Below, in pieces: positions 39,485 through 52,600 of a stretch of 64,000 bases of DNA (the first letter of the stretch is position 1; each line of letters opens with the position of its first letter). The notes under the pieces are model-generated. The model ran no database searches, was not told where the DNA came from, and worked only from the letters and a program-made list of their open reading frames with translations. The DNA comes from Panopea generosa (taxonomy: Eukaryota > Mollusca > Bivalvia > Adapedonta > Hiatellidae). The stretch is taken from contig CM055907.1 in assembly GCA_029582155.1 (NCBI GenBank), forward strand, positions 13,671,992 to 13,735,991, written 5' to 3'. Position numbers and translations under genes: made by a program.

Positions 39485-40562
39485 GTACCATATAACTAGT
39501 ACAACATCAGGTTCCGTACCATATAACTTGTCTAATATCAAGTTCCGTACCGTATAACTAGTATTATATCAAGTTCCGTACCGTATAACTAGTATAACAT
39601 CAGGTTCCGTACCATATAACTTGTCTAATATCAAGTTCCGTACCGTATAACTAGTATTATATCAAGTTCCGTACCGTATAACTAGTATTATATCAAGTTC
39701 CATACCGTAGTATAATTAGTATAACATCAAGTTCCGTACCATATAACTTGTATAATATCAAGTTCCGTACCGTATAACTAGTATAATATCAAGTTCCGTA
39801 CTGTATAACTAGTATAACATAAAGTGCCGTAACGTATAACTAGTATAACATCAAGTTCCGTACCGTATAACTAGTATAATATCAAGTTCCGTACTGTATA
39901 ACTAGTAAAACATCAAGTTCCGTACCGTATAACTAGTATAACATCAAGTGCCAAATAGTAGTATAACATAAAGTGCCGTAACGTATAACTAGTATAACAT
40001 CAAGTTCCGTAACGTATAACTAGTATAACATCAAGTGCCAAATAGTAGTATAACATCAAGTTCCGTACCGTATAAATAGTATACCATCAAATTCCATACC
40101 GTAGTATAACTAGTATAACATCAAGTTCCGTACCGTATAACTAGTACAACATCAAGTTCCGTACCGTATAACTAGTACAACATCAAGTTCCGTACCGTAT
40201 AATTAGTATAACATCAAGTTCCGTACCGTATTACTAGTATAACATCAAATTCCATACCGTAGTATAACTAGTATAACATCAAGTTCCGTACCGTATAACT
40301 AGTACAACATCAAGTTCCGTACCGTATAATTAGTATAACATCAAGTTCCGTACCGTATAACTAATATAACATCAAGTTCCGTACCGTATAACAAGTATAA
40401 CATCAAGTTCCGTACCGTATAACTAGTATAACATTAAGTGCCATACCATATATCTATTATAACATCAAGTTCCGTACCGTATAACTAGAATAATTTCAAG
40501 TGCCATACCATGTAACTAGTATATCACCAAGTTCCATACCGTATTACTAGTAAAACATCCGG
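39485..40562. repeat. 31-bp minisatellite array A, about 1.1 kb
   Basis: About 35 units contain CCGTATAACTAGTATAACAT and CAAGTTCCGTA. CTAGTATAAC and the palindrome ACTAGT recur in most units. Confidence 0.95.
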
Positions 40563-41084
40563 CTATCCGTTCGTGCAGTATTCACACCACTATTATCTCC
40601 CTTTAATACTCCGGATGAAGGAGGTAAAAAATAAAGTTTAAGTTCTCTTTATTTTCTTTTTTCGGGGGTTTGTCTTGCATTGATTTATTTTTTTTCCTAC
40701 CATGTGTTAAATGATCGATCAGTATATTGGAAATCACCACTTAAAATTTGATTCTGATACCAGATTTCTAGACAATTCTGTGTCAGTTTAGAATTGTTGG
40801 TTCGAACCGCATCGTGGGCGAATAGTTGACATAACATTAATATATAGTTAATATTTTTGTTTTGTTACTCTGTTTTGGACAAGAATGTTACAATGTAATA
40901 GAGGTGTGAGACGTGTAAGGTTTGTTCAACTGTTGTGTTCCGTTATGGATGTTATAACGGCAATGCTTTACCATGTCTTGCTCTCTTTTATTCCAACGTG
41001 AATTTGCTTTAAAAAGATAAATAATATTTTCGTTAAAGCAAATCGAATAAGAAAATAAAGGTGTTATAATAAACTTGATAGATG

Positions 41085-41179
41085 CTATTCATCTTCCCAT
41101 CCCCTCTCCTTCCGGCTGCTAGTTTCATGACTGATTGAACGACCTGGCCCGCTGGAGGGTCCGCCATTCCTGGGGTCTC
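41085..41179 (-). CDS. Possible terminal exon of an unknown minus-strand gene
   Basis: After a T-rich tract and AG, 30 codons end in TAG: DPRNGGPSSGPGRSI, then SHETSSRKERGWEDE. The block is clearly richer in GC than its surroundings and has hydrophilic, C-terminal character. Upstream exons would have to lie beyond array B, more than 15 kb away. Not recognised. Confidence 0.35.
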
Positions 41180-43298
41180 CTTTACGTAAAAAACAATAAC
41201 TGGATATGACCTATGTACATGTATAACTTGCCATGTGCTAATAATATCATGGAGTGATTTTTATGAATATATCTTGAAACTATTAGTTTATTAATACATA
41301 TTTCATTACATTTCATCATTATATATAACATGTCAATTTCTTGTAAAACCTGCTGTCACATATCGCCATATAAAATACACAAGGTCTCATTTCGGTAAAA
41401 ATGACTTTTTTAACTAATACATTTTAATAGTATCTATCTATTCAATATTTTATTCTAAATGGTTTCGTTAAATTAATTTTTATTATAACTTTTTTCAAAA
41501 GGGCATTTCGAGACATTTATGAAATAGCTCGGAAACATAAGGGATCATATACTCATCTTCAGAAACATATGGGCTTATCTAATCATCCTTCACACACATA
41601 TGGGCTAATCTACACATACTTCAGATACATAAGGGCTCATCTACTCATCCTTCAGAAACATATGGGCTTATCTAATCATCCTTCACACACATATGGGCTC
41701 ATCTACTAATACTTCAGATACATAAGGGCTCATCTACTCATCCTTCAGAAACATAAGGGCTCATATACACATCCATCAGAAACATAAGGGCTCATATACT
41801 CATCCTTCAGAAACATAAGGGATCATCTACTCATCCTTCAGAAACATATGGGCCCATCTACTCATACTTCAGAACATATTGGCCCATCTACTCATCCTTC
41901 AGAAACATAAGGGCTCATATACTCATCCTTCAGAAACAAATGGGCCCATATACTCATCCTTCAGAAACATATGGGCCCATCTACTCATCGTTCAGAAACA
42001 TATGGGCCCATCTGCTCATACTTCAGAAACATAAGGGATCATCTACTCACCCTTCAGAAACATTAGGGCTTATCTAATCATCATTCACACACATATGGGT
42101 TCATCTACTCATACTTCAGAAACATAAGGGATCATCTACTAATCCTTCAGAAACATATGGGCTGATCTAATCATCCTTCAGACACAAACGGGCCCATCTA
42201 CTCATACTTCAGAAACATAAGGGCTCATCTACTCATACTTCAGAAACATAAGGTCCCATCTACTCATCTTTCAGAGACATAAGGGCTCATCTACTCATCT
42301 TTCAGAAACAAACGGGCCCATCTACTCATACTTCAGAAACATACGGGCCCATCTACTCATTATTCAGAAACATAAGTGCTCATCTACTCATACTTCAGAA
42401 ACATACGGGCCCATCTACTCATAATTCAGAAACATAAGGGCTCATCTACTCATACTTCAGAAACATACGGGCCCATCTACTCATACTTCAGTAACATAAT
42501 GGCTCATCTACTCATACTTCAGAAACATACGGGCCCATCTACTCATACTTCAGAAACATAAGGGCTCATCTAATCATCATTCAGAAACATTAGGTCCCAT
42601 CTACTCATCTTTAAGTAACATAATGGCTCATTTACTCATCCTTCAGAAACATAAGGGTTCATCTACTTTTCCTTCAGAAACATTATTGCTCATTTACTCA
42701 TTCTTTAGAAACATAAGGGCTCATCTGCTCATCCTTCATAAACATAATGGCTTATCTTATCATCCTTCAAAACGTTAGGGCTCATCTATTCATCCTTAAA
42801 AACAACATAAAGGCTCAACTAGTCATCCTTAAGAATCATAACGTGTGATCTACTCATCATTCAGAAACATATGGGCACATCTGCACATCATTCAAACCAC
42901 AATGTCCAACCTAATCATTCTTCAGAAACAAAATGGCTCATCTACTCATCCTTCAGAAACATAAGGGCTCAACTACTCATCCTTTAGAAACACAAAGGCT
43001 CATTTACTCATCCTTCAGAAACATAAGGGATCATCTACGCATCCTTAAGAAACATAAAGTCCCATCTACTGATCCTTTAGAAACACAAAGGCTCATTTAC
43101 TCATCCTTCAGAAACATAAGGGCTCATCTACGCATCCTTAAGAAACATAAAGTCCCATCTACTCATCCTTTAGAAACATAAAGGCTCATCTACTCATCCT
43201 TCAGAAATATAAATGCTCATCTATCCATCCTTCAGATGCATACGGTCTCATTTTTTATCCTTCAGAAACATAAGGGCTCATCTACTCATCCTTCAGAA

Positions 43299-44460
43299 AC
43301 ATAAAGTCCCATCTACTTATCCTTCAGACACATACGAGCTCATTTACTCATCGTTTAGAAACATAAGGACCCATCTTCTCATACTTCAGAAACATAAGAA
43401 TGTATCTACTCATCCTCCAGAAACATTGGGCTCATCTACTCATCCTTCAGAAACATAACGGCTCATCTACAGATTCTTCAGAAACATAAGGAATCATCTA
43501 CAAATCCTTCCGAAACATAAGGGTTCATCTACTTTGCCTTCAGAAACATAAGGGCTCATCTACTTATCCATAAAGAACATAATGGCTCATCTGCTCTTCC
43601 TTTAGAAACATCAGTGCACATCTACTAATCCTTCAGAAACATAAAAGCTCATCTACTTATCCATAAAGAACATAAGGGCTCATCTGCTCTTCCTTTAGAA
43701 ACATCAGTGCACATCTACTCATCCTTCAGAAACATAAGGTCTCATCTACTCATCCTTCAGAAACATAAGCTCCCATCTATTCATCCTTTAGAGACATAAG
43801 GGCTCATCTTCTCATCCTTCAGAAACATAAGGTCCCATTTGCTCATCCTTCAGACATATAAGGGCTCATCTACTCATACTTCAGAAACATAAGTGGTCAT
43901 CTACTCATTCTTCAGACACATAAGGGCTCAACTACTCATCCTTCAGAAACATAAGGGCTCATCTACTCATCCTTCAGAAACATAAAGTCCCATCTACTTA
44001 TCCTTCAGACACATACGAGCTCATCTACTCATCGTTTAGAAACATAAGGACCCATCTTCTCATACTTCAGAAACATAAGAATGTATCTACTCATCCTCCA
44101 GAAACATTGGGCTCATCTACTCATCCTTCAGAAACATAACGGCTCATCTACACATTCTTCAGAAACATAAGGAATCATCTACAAATCCTTCCGAAACATA
44201 AGGGTTCATCTACTTTGCCTTCAGAAACATAAGGGCTCATCTACTTATCCATAAAGAACATACTGGCTCATCTGCTCTTCCTTTAGAAACATCAGTGCAC
44301 ATCTACTAATCCTTCAGAAACATAAAAGCTCATCTACTTATCCATAAAGAACATAAGGGCTCATCTGCTCTTCCTTTAGAAACATCAGTGCACATCTACT
44401 CATCCTTCAGAAACATAACGTCTCATCTACTCATCCTTCAGAAACATAAGCTCCCATCTA
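43299..44460. repeat. Tandem duplication of 22 units inside array B
   Basis: The block starting ATAAAGTCCCATCTACTTAT at 43301 repeats from 43982 with few changes, including the rare variants CATCCTCCAG and CTTTGCCTTC. The offset of 681 is close to 22 x 31. Confidence 0.8.
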
Positions 44461-45199
44461 TTCATCCTTTAGAGACATAAGGGCTCATCTACTCATACTT
44501 CAGAAACATACGGGCCCATCTACTCATACTTCAGAAACATAAGGGCTCATCTACTCATACTTCAGAAACATACGGGCCCATCTTCTCATACTTCAGAAAC
44601 ATACGGGCCCATCTACTCATTATTCAGAAACATAAGGGCTCATCTACTCATACTTCAGAAACATACGGGCCCATCTACTCATACTTCAGAAAAATAAGGG
44701 CTCATGTAATCATCATTCAGAAACATTAGGTAACATCTACTCATCTTTCAGTAACATAATGGCTCATCTACTCATCCTTCAGAAACATAAGGGTTCATCT
44801 ACTTTTCCTTCAGAAACATTATTGCTCATTTACTCATCCTTCAGAGACATAAGGGCTCAACTACTCATCCTTCAGAAACATAAGGTCCCATTTGCTCATC
44901 CTTCAGACATATAAGGGCTCATCTACTCATCCTTTCGAAACATAAGGGCTCATCTACTAATCCTTCAGACACATAAGGGCTCATCTACTCATCCTTCAGA
45001 AACATAAGTGGTCATCTACTCATTCTTCAGACACATAAGGGCTCAACTACTCATACTTAAAAAACAAAAGGGCCCATCTATTCCTACTTCAGACATATAT
45101 GGGCTCATCTACTCATCTTTCAGAAACATAAGGTCTCATCTACTCATTGTTCAGAAACATAAGGGCCAATCTACTAATCATTCAGAATCATAAGAGCTC

Positions 45200-48100
45200 A
45201 TCTACTCATCCTTAAGGAACATAAGGGCTCATCTACCCATCATTCAGAAACATGAGGGCTCATCTACTCATCCTTCAGAAACATAAGTGCTCATCTACTC
45301 ATCTTTCAGAAACATAAGGGCCAATCTACTAATTCTTCAGAAACATAAAAGCTCATCTACTCATATTTAAGATACATAAAGGCTCATTTACTCATCCTTC
45401 AGAAAAATAAGGGCTCATCTACTCATACTTTAGAAACAAAAGGGCTCATCTACTCATCTTTCTTAAACATAAGGGCCAATCTACTTATCATTCAGAAACA
45501 TAAGAGCTCATCTACTCATCTTTGAGGAACATAAATGCTCATATACTCAACCTTTAGAAACATCAGGGCTCATCTACCAACCTTATAAACATCAGAGCTC
45601 ATCTACTCATCCTTCAGAAACTTAAGAGCCCATCTACTCTTCCTTCAGAAACGTAAGGTCCCATTTACTCGACCTTCAGAAACATAAGGGCTCATCTACT
45701 CATCCTTCAGAAACTTAAGAGCCCTTCTATTCTTCCTTCAGAAACGTAAGGTCCCATTTACTCAACCTTCAGAAACATAAGGGCTCATCTACTCATCCTT
45801 TAGAAACATAAGGTCCCATCAACTCATCCTTCAGAAACAAAATAGGTTATCTACTCATCCTTCAGAAACATAAGGGCTCATCTACCAATACTTCAGAAAC
45901 ATAAGGGCACATCTACCCTGCCTTCGGAAACATCAGGTCTGATCTACTCATCCTTCATACACATGAAGTCTCATCTACTCATCCTTCAGAAACATAAGCT
46001 ACCATCTATTGATCCTTTAGAGACATAAGGGCTCATCTTCTCATCCTTCAGAAACATAAGGTCCCATTTGCTCATCCTTCAGACATATAAGGGCTCATCT
46101 ACTCATACTTCAGAAACATACGGGCCCATCTACTCATACTTCAGAAACATAAGGGCTCATCTACTCATACTTCAGAAACATACGGGCCCATCTTCTCATA
46201 CTTCAGAAACATACGGGCCCATCTACTCATTATTCAGAAACATAAGGGCTCATCTACTCATACTTCAGAAACATACGGGCCCATCTACTCATACTTCAGA
46301 AACATAAGGGCTCATGTAATCATCATTCAGAAACATTAGGTCCCATCTACTCATCTTTCAGTAACATAATGGCTCATCTACTCATCCTTCAGAAACATAA
46401 GGGTTCATCTACTTTTCCTTCAGAAACATTATTGCTGATTTACTCATCCTTCAGAGACATAAGGGCTCATCTTCTCATCCTTCAGAAACATAAGGTCCCA
46501 TTTGCTCATCCTTCAGACATATAAGGGCTCATCTACTCATCCTTTCGAAACATAAGGTCTCATCTACTAATCCTTCAGACACATAAGGGCTCATCTACTC
46601 ATCCTTCAGAAACATAAGTGGTCATCTACTCATTCTTCAGACACATAAGGGCTCAACTACTCATACTTAAAAAACAAAAGGGCCCATCTATTCATACTTC
46701 AGACATATATGGGCTCATCTACTCATCCTTTAGACACATACGGGCTCATCTACTCATCGTTTATAAACATAAGGACCCATCTACTTATCCTTCAGAAACA
46801 TATGATTGATCTACTCATCCTTCATAAACATAAGGGCTCATCTACTCATCCTCCAGAAACCTAACGGTTCATCTACTCATTCTTCAGAAACATAAGGAAG
46901 CATCTACCAATCCTTCAGAATCATAAGGGTTCATCTACTCATCCTTCAGACATATAAGGAAGGTCTCATCTACTCATCCTTCAGAAACATAAGGTCCCAT
47001 CTACTCATCCTTCAGAAATATAATTTCCCATCTACTCATCCTTCAGAAACATAAGGACTCTTCTACTCATCATTTAGAAACATAAGGGCTCGTCTTCTCA
47101 TCCTGTAGAAACGTAAGGTCTCGTCTTTTCTACCTTTAGAAACAAAAGTGCTCATCTACTCACACTTAGAAATGTAAGGGCTCATCTACTCATCTTTCAG
47201 AAACATAAGGTCTCATCTACTCATTGTTCAGAAACATAAGGGCGAATCTACTAATCATTCAGAAACATAAAAGCTCATCTACTCATCCATAAAGAACAAA
47301 AGGGCTCATCTACTCTTTCTTAAGAAACATCAGTGCACATCTACTCATCCTACAGAAACATAAGGGCTTATCTACTCATCCTTTACAAACATAAGGGCTC
47401 ATCTCCTCAACCTTAGAAAAATAAGAGCTCATCAACTCATCCTTTAGGATCATAAGGGCCCATCTACTCATCCTTCAGAAACATTATGTCCCATCTACTC
47501 ATTCTTCAGAAACATAAGGTCTCATCTACTCACAATTCAGAAACATTAGGTCCAATTTGATCATCCTTCAGACATATAAGTGCTCATCTACTCATCCTTT
47601 CGAAATATAAGGGCTCATCTACTCATTCTCCAGACACATAAGGGCTCATCTACTCATACTTCAGAAACATAAGTGGTCATCTACTCATTCTTCAGACACA
47701 TAAGGGCTCAACTACTCATCCTTAAAAAACAAAAGGGCCCTTCTACTCATACTTCAGACATATACGGGCTCATCTACTCATCCTTTAGAAACATAAGGTC
47801 CCATCAACTCATCCTTCAGAAACATAATAGGTTATCTACTCATCCTTCAGAAACATTAGGGATCATCTACTCATCCAACAGAAACATAATGGCTCATCTA
47901 GTCATTCTTCAGAAACATAAGGGCTCATCTACCAATCCTTCAGAAACATAAGGGCACATATACTCTGCCTTCGGAAACATAAGGACTCATCTACTCATCC
48001 TTCATACACATAAAGTCTCATCTACTCATCCTTCAGAAACATAAAGTCTCATCTACTCATCCTTTAGAAACATAAGTGCTCATCTATTCATCTTTCAGAA

Positions 48101-51100
48101 ACATAAGGGCCAATCTACTAATCCTTCAGAAACATTAGAGCTAAGCTACTCATAACTAGAAATATAAGGGCTCATCTACTCATCCTTCAGAAAAATGAGG
48201 GCTCATCTACTCACTCTTAACAAACATAAGGGTTCATCTACTCATCTTTCAGAAACATCAGGGCCAATCTACTAATCATTCAGAATCATCAGAGCTCATC
48301 TACTCATCCTTAAGGAACATAAGGGCTCATCTACCCATCATTCAGAAACATGAGGGCTCATCTACTCATCCTTCAGAAACATAAGTGCTCATCTACTCAT
48401 CTTTCAGAAACATAAGGGCCAATCTACTAATTCTTCAGAAACATAAAAGCTCATCTACTCATATTTAAGATACATAAAGGCTCATTTACTCATCCTTCAG
48501 AAAAATAAGGGCTCATCTACTCATACTTTAGAAACAAAAGGGCTCATCTACTCATCTTTCTTAAACATCAGGGCCAATCTACTTATCATTCAGAAACATA
48601 AGAGCTCATCTACTCATCTTTGAGGAACATAAATGCTCATATACTCAACCTTTAGAAACATCAGGGCTCATCTACCAACCTTATAAACATCAGAGCTCAT
48701 CTACTCATCCTTCAGAAACTTAAGAGCCCATCTACTCTTCCTTCAGAAACGTAAGGTCCCATTTACTCGACCTTCAGAAACATAAGGGCTCATCTACTCA
48801 TCCTTCAGAAACTTAAGAGCCCTTCTATTCTTCCTTCAGAAACGTAAGGTCCCATTTACTCAACCTTCAGAAACATAAGGGCTCATCTACTCATCCTTTA
48901 GAAACATAATGTCCCATCAACTCATCCTTCAGAAACAAAATAGGTTATCTACTCATCCTTCAGAAACATAAGGGATCATCTACTCATCCAACAGAAACAT
49001 AATGGCTCATCTAGTCATTCTTCAGAAACATAAGGGCTTATCTACTCTGCCTTCGGAAACATAAGGGCTCATCTACCAATACTTCAGAAACATAAGGGCA
49101 CATCTACCCTGCCTTCGGAAACATCAGGTCTGATCTACTCATCCTTCATACACATAAAGTCTCATCTACTCATCCTTCAGAAACATAAGCTCCCATCTAT
49201 TCATCCTTTAGAGACATAAGGGCTCATCTTCTCATCCTTCAGAAACATAAGGTCCCATTTGCTCATCCTTCAGACATATAAGGGCTCATCTACTCATACT
49301 TCAGAAACATACGGGCCCATCTACTCATACTTCAGAAACATAAGGGCTCATCTACTCATACTTCAGAAACATACGGGCCCATCTTCTCATACTTCAGAAA
49401 CATACGGGCCCATATACTCATTATTCAGAAACATAAGGGCTCATCTACTCATACTTCAGAAACATACTGGCCCATCTACTCATACTTCAGAAACATAAGG
49501 GCTCATGTAATCATCATTCAGAAACATTAGGTCCCATCTACTCATCTTTCAGTAACATAATGGCTCATCTACTCATCCTTCAGAAACATAAGGGTTCATC
49601 TACTTTTCCTTCAGAAACATTATTGCTCATTTACTCATCCTTCAGAGACATAAGGGCTCATCTTCTCATCCTTCAGAAACATAAGGTCCCATTTGCTCAT
49701 CCTTCAGACATATAAGGGCTCATCTACTCATCCTTTCGAAACATAAGTGGTCATCTACTCATTCTTCAGACACATAAGGGCTCAACTACTCATACTTAAA
49801 AAACAAAAGGGCCCATCTATTCATACTTCAGACATATATGGGCTCATCTACTCATCCTTTAGACACATACGGGCTCATCTACTCATCGTTTATAAACATA
49901 AGGACCCATCTACTTATCCTTCAGAAACATAAGATTGATCTACTCATCCTTCATAAACATAAGGGCTCATCTACTCATCCTCCAGAAACCTAACGGTTCA
50001 TCTACTCATTCTTCAGAAACATAAGGAAGCATCTACCAATCCTTCAGAATCTTAAGGGTTCATCTACTCATCCTTCAGACATATAAGGAAGGTCTCATCT
50101 ACTCATCCTTCAGAAACATAAGGTCCCATCTACTCATCCTTCAGAAATATAATTTCCCATCTACTCATCCTTCAGAAACATAAGGACTCTTCTACTCATC
50201 ATTTAGAAACATAAGGGCTCGTCTTCTCATCCTGTAGAAACGTAAGGTCTCGTCTTTTCTACCTTTAGAAACATAAGTGCTCATCTACTCACACTTAGAA
50301 ATGTAGGGGCTCATCTACTCATCTTTCAGAAACATAAGGTCTCATCTTCTCATTGTTCAGAAACATAAGGGCCAATCTACTAATCATTCAGAAACATAAA
50401 AGCTCATCTACTCATCCATAAAGAACAAAAGGGCTCATCTACTCTTTCTTAAGAAACATCAGTGCACATCTACTCATCCTACAGAAACATAAGGGCTTAT
50501 CTACTCATCCTTTACAAACATAAGGGCTCATCTCCTCAACCTTAGAAAAATAAGAGCTCATCAACTCATCCTTTAGGATCATAAGGGCCCATCTACTCAT
50601 CCTTCAGAAACATTATGTCCCATCTACTCATTCTTCAGAAACATAAGGTCTCATCTACTCACAATTCAGAAACATTAGGTCCAATTTGATCATCCTTCAG
50701 ACATATAAGTGCTCATCTACTCATCCTTTCGAAATATAAGGGCTCATCTACTCATCCTTCAGACACATAAGGGCTCATCTACTCATACTTCAGAAACATA
50801 AGTGGTCATCTACTCATTCTTCAGACACATAAGGGCTCAACTACTCATCCTTAAAAAACAAAAGGGCCCATCTACTCATACTTCAGACATATACGGGCTC
50901 ATCTACTCATCCTTTAGAAACATAAGGTCCCATCAACTCATCCTTCAGAAACATAATAGATTATCTACTCATCCTTCAGAAACATTAGGGATCATCTACT
51001 CATCCAACAGAAACATAATGGCTCATCTAGTCATTCTTCAGAAACATAAGGGCTCATCTACCAATCCTTCAGAAACATAAGGGCACATATACTCTGCCTT

Positions 51101-52600
51101 CGGAAACATAAGGTCTCATCTACTCATCCTTCATACACATAAATTCTCATCTACTCATCCTTCAGAAACATAAAGGCTTATCTACTCATCCTTTAGAAAC
51201 AAAGTGCTCATCTATTCATCTTTCAGAAACATAAGGGCCAATCTACTAATCCTTCAGAAACATTAGAGCTAAGCTACTCATAACTAGAAATATAAGGGCT
51301 CATCTACTCATCCTTCAGAAAAATGAGGGCTCATCAACTCATTCTTAACAAACATAAGGGTTCATCTACTCATCTTTCAGAAACATCAGGGCCAATCTAC
51401 TAATCATTCAGAATCATAAGAGCTCATCTACTCATACTTAAGGAACATAAGGGCTCATCTACCCATCATTCAGAAACATGAGGGCTAATCTACTCATCCT
51501 TCAGAAACATAAGTGCTCATCTACTCATCTTTCAGAAACATAAGGGCCAATCTACTAATTCTTCAGAAACATAAAAGCTCATCTACTCATATTTAAGATA
51601 CATAAAGGCTCATTTACTCATCCTTCAGAAAAATAAGGGCTCATCTACTCATACTTTAGAAACAAAAGGGCTCATCTACTCATCTTTCTTAAACATTAGG
51701 GCCAATCTACTTATCATTCAGAAACATAAATGCTCATCTACTCAACCTTTAGAAACATCAGGGCTCATCTACCAACCTTATAAACATCAGAGCTCATCTA
51801 CTCATCCTTCAAAAACTTAAGAGCCCATCTACTCTTCCTTCAGAAACGTAAGGTCCCATTTACTCAACCTTCAGAAACATAAGGGCTCATCTACTCATCC
51901 TTCAGAAACTTAAGAGCCCTTCTACTCTTCCTTCAGAAACGTAAGGTCCCATTTACTCAACCTTTAGAAACATAAGGGCTCATCTACTCATCCTTTAGAA
52001 ACATAAGGTCCCATCAACTCATCCTTCAGAAACATAATAGGTTATCTACTCATCCTTCAGAAACATAAGGGATCATCTACTCATCCAACAGAAACATAAT
52101 GGCTCATCTAGTCATTCTTCAGAAACATAAGGGCTTATCTACTCTGCCTTCGGAAACATAAGGGCTCATCTACCAATACTTCAGAAACATAAGGGCACAT
52201 CTACTCTGCCTTCGGAAACATCAGGTCTGATCTACTCATCCTTCATACACATAAAGTCTCATCTGCTCATCCTTCAGAAACATAAGGTCCCATCTACTCA
52301 TCCTTCAGAAACAGAAGGGCTCATCTACTCATCCTTCAGAAACATAAGTGTTCATCTACTCATCTTTCAGAAACATAAGGGCCAATCTACTAATCCGTCA
52401 GAAACAATAGAGCTATTTTACTCATAATTAAGAAATATAAGGGCTCATCTACTCATCCTTCAGAAAAATAAGGGTCATCTACTCATTCTTAACAAACATA
52501 AGGGTTCATCTACTCATATTTCAGAAACATCGGGGCCAATCTACTAATCATTCAGAATCATAAAAGCTCATCTACTCACCCTTAAGGAACATAAGGGCTC
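45200..52600. repeat. Higher-order repeat of about 3.1 kb inside array B
   Basis: The marker CTTAAGGAACATAAGGGCTC with CATCTACCC occurs at 45211, 48309 and 51437 (as a one-base variant flank) and again at 52581. Spacings are 3098, 3128 and 1144. A separate marker block at 46618 recurs at 49747, and one at 47673 recurs at 50802, both 3129 apart. That is about 100-101 basic units. Confidence 0.85.
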
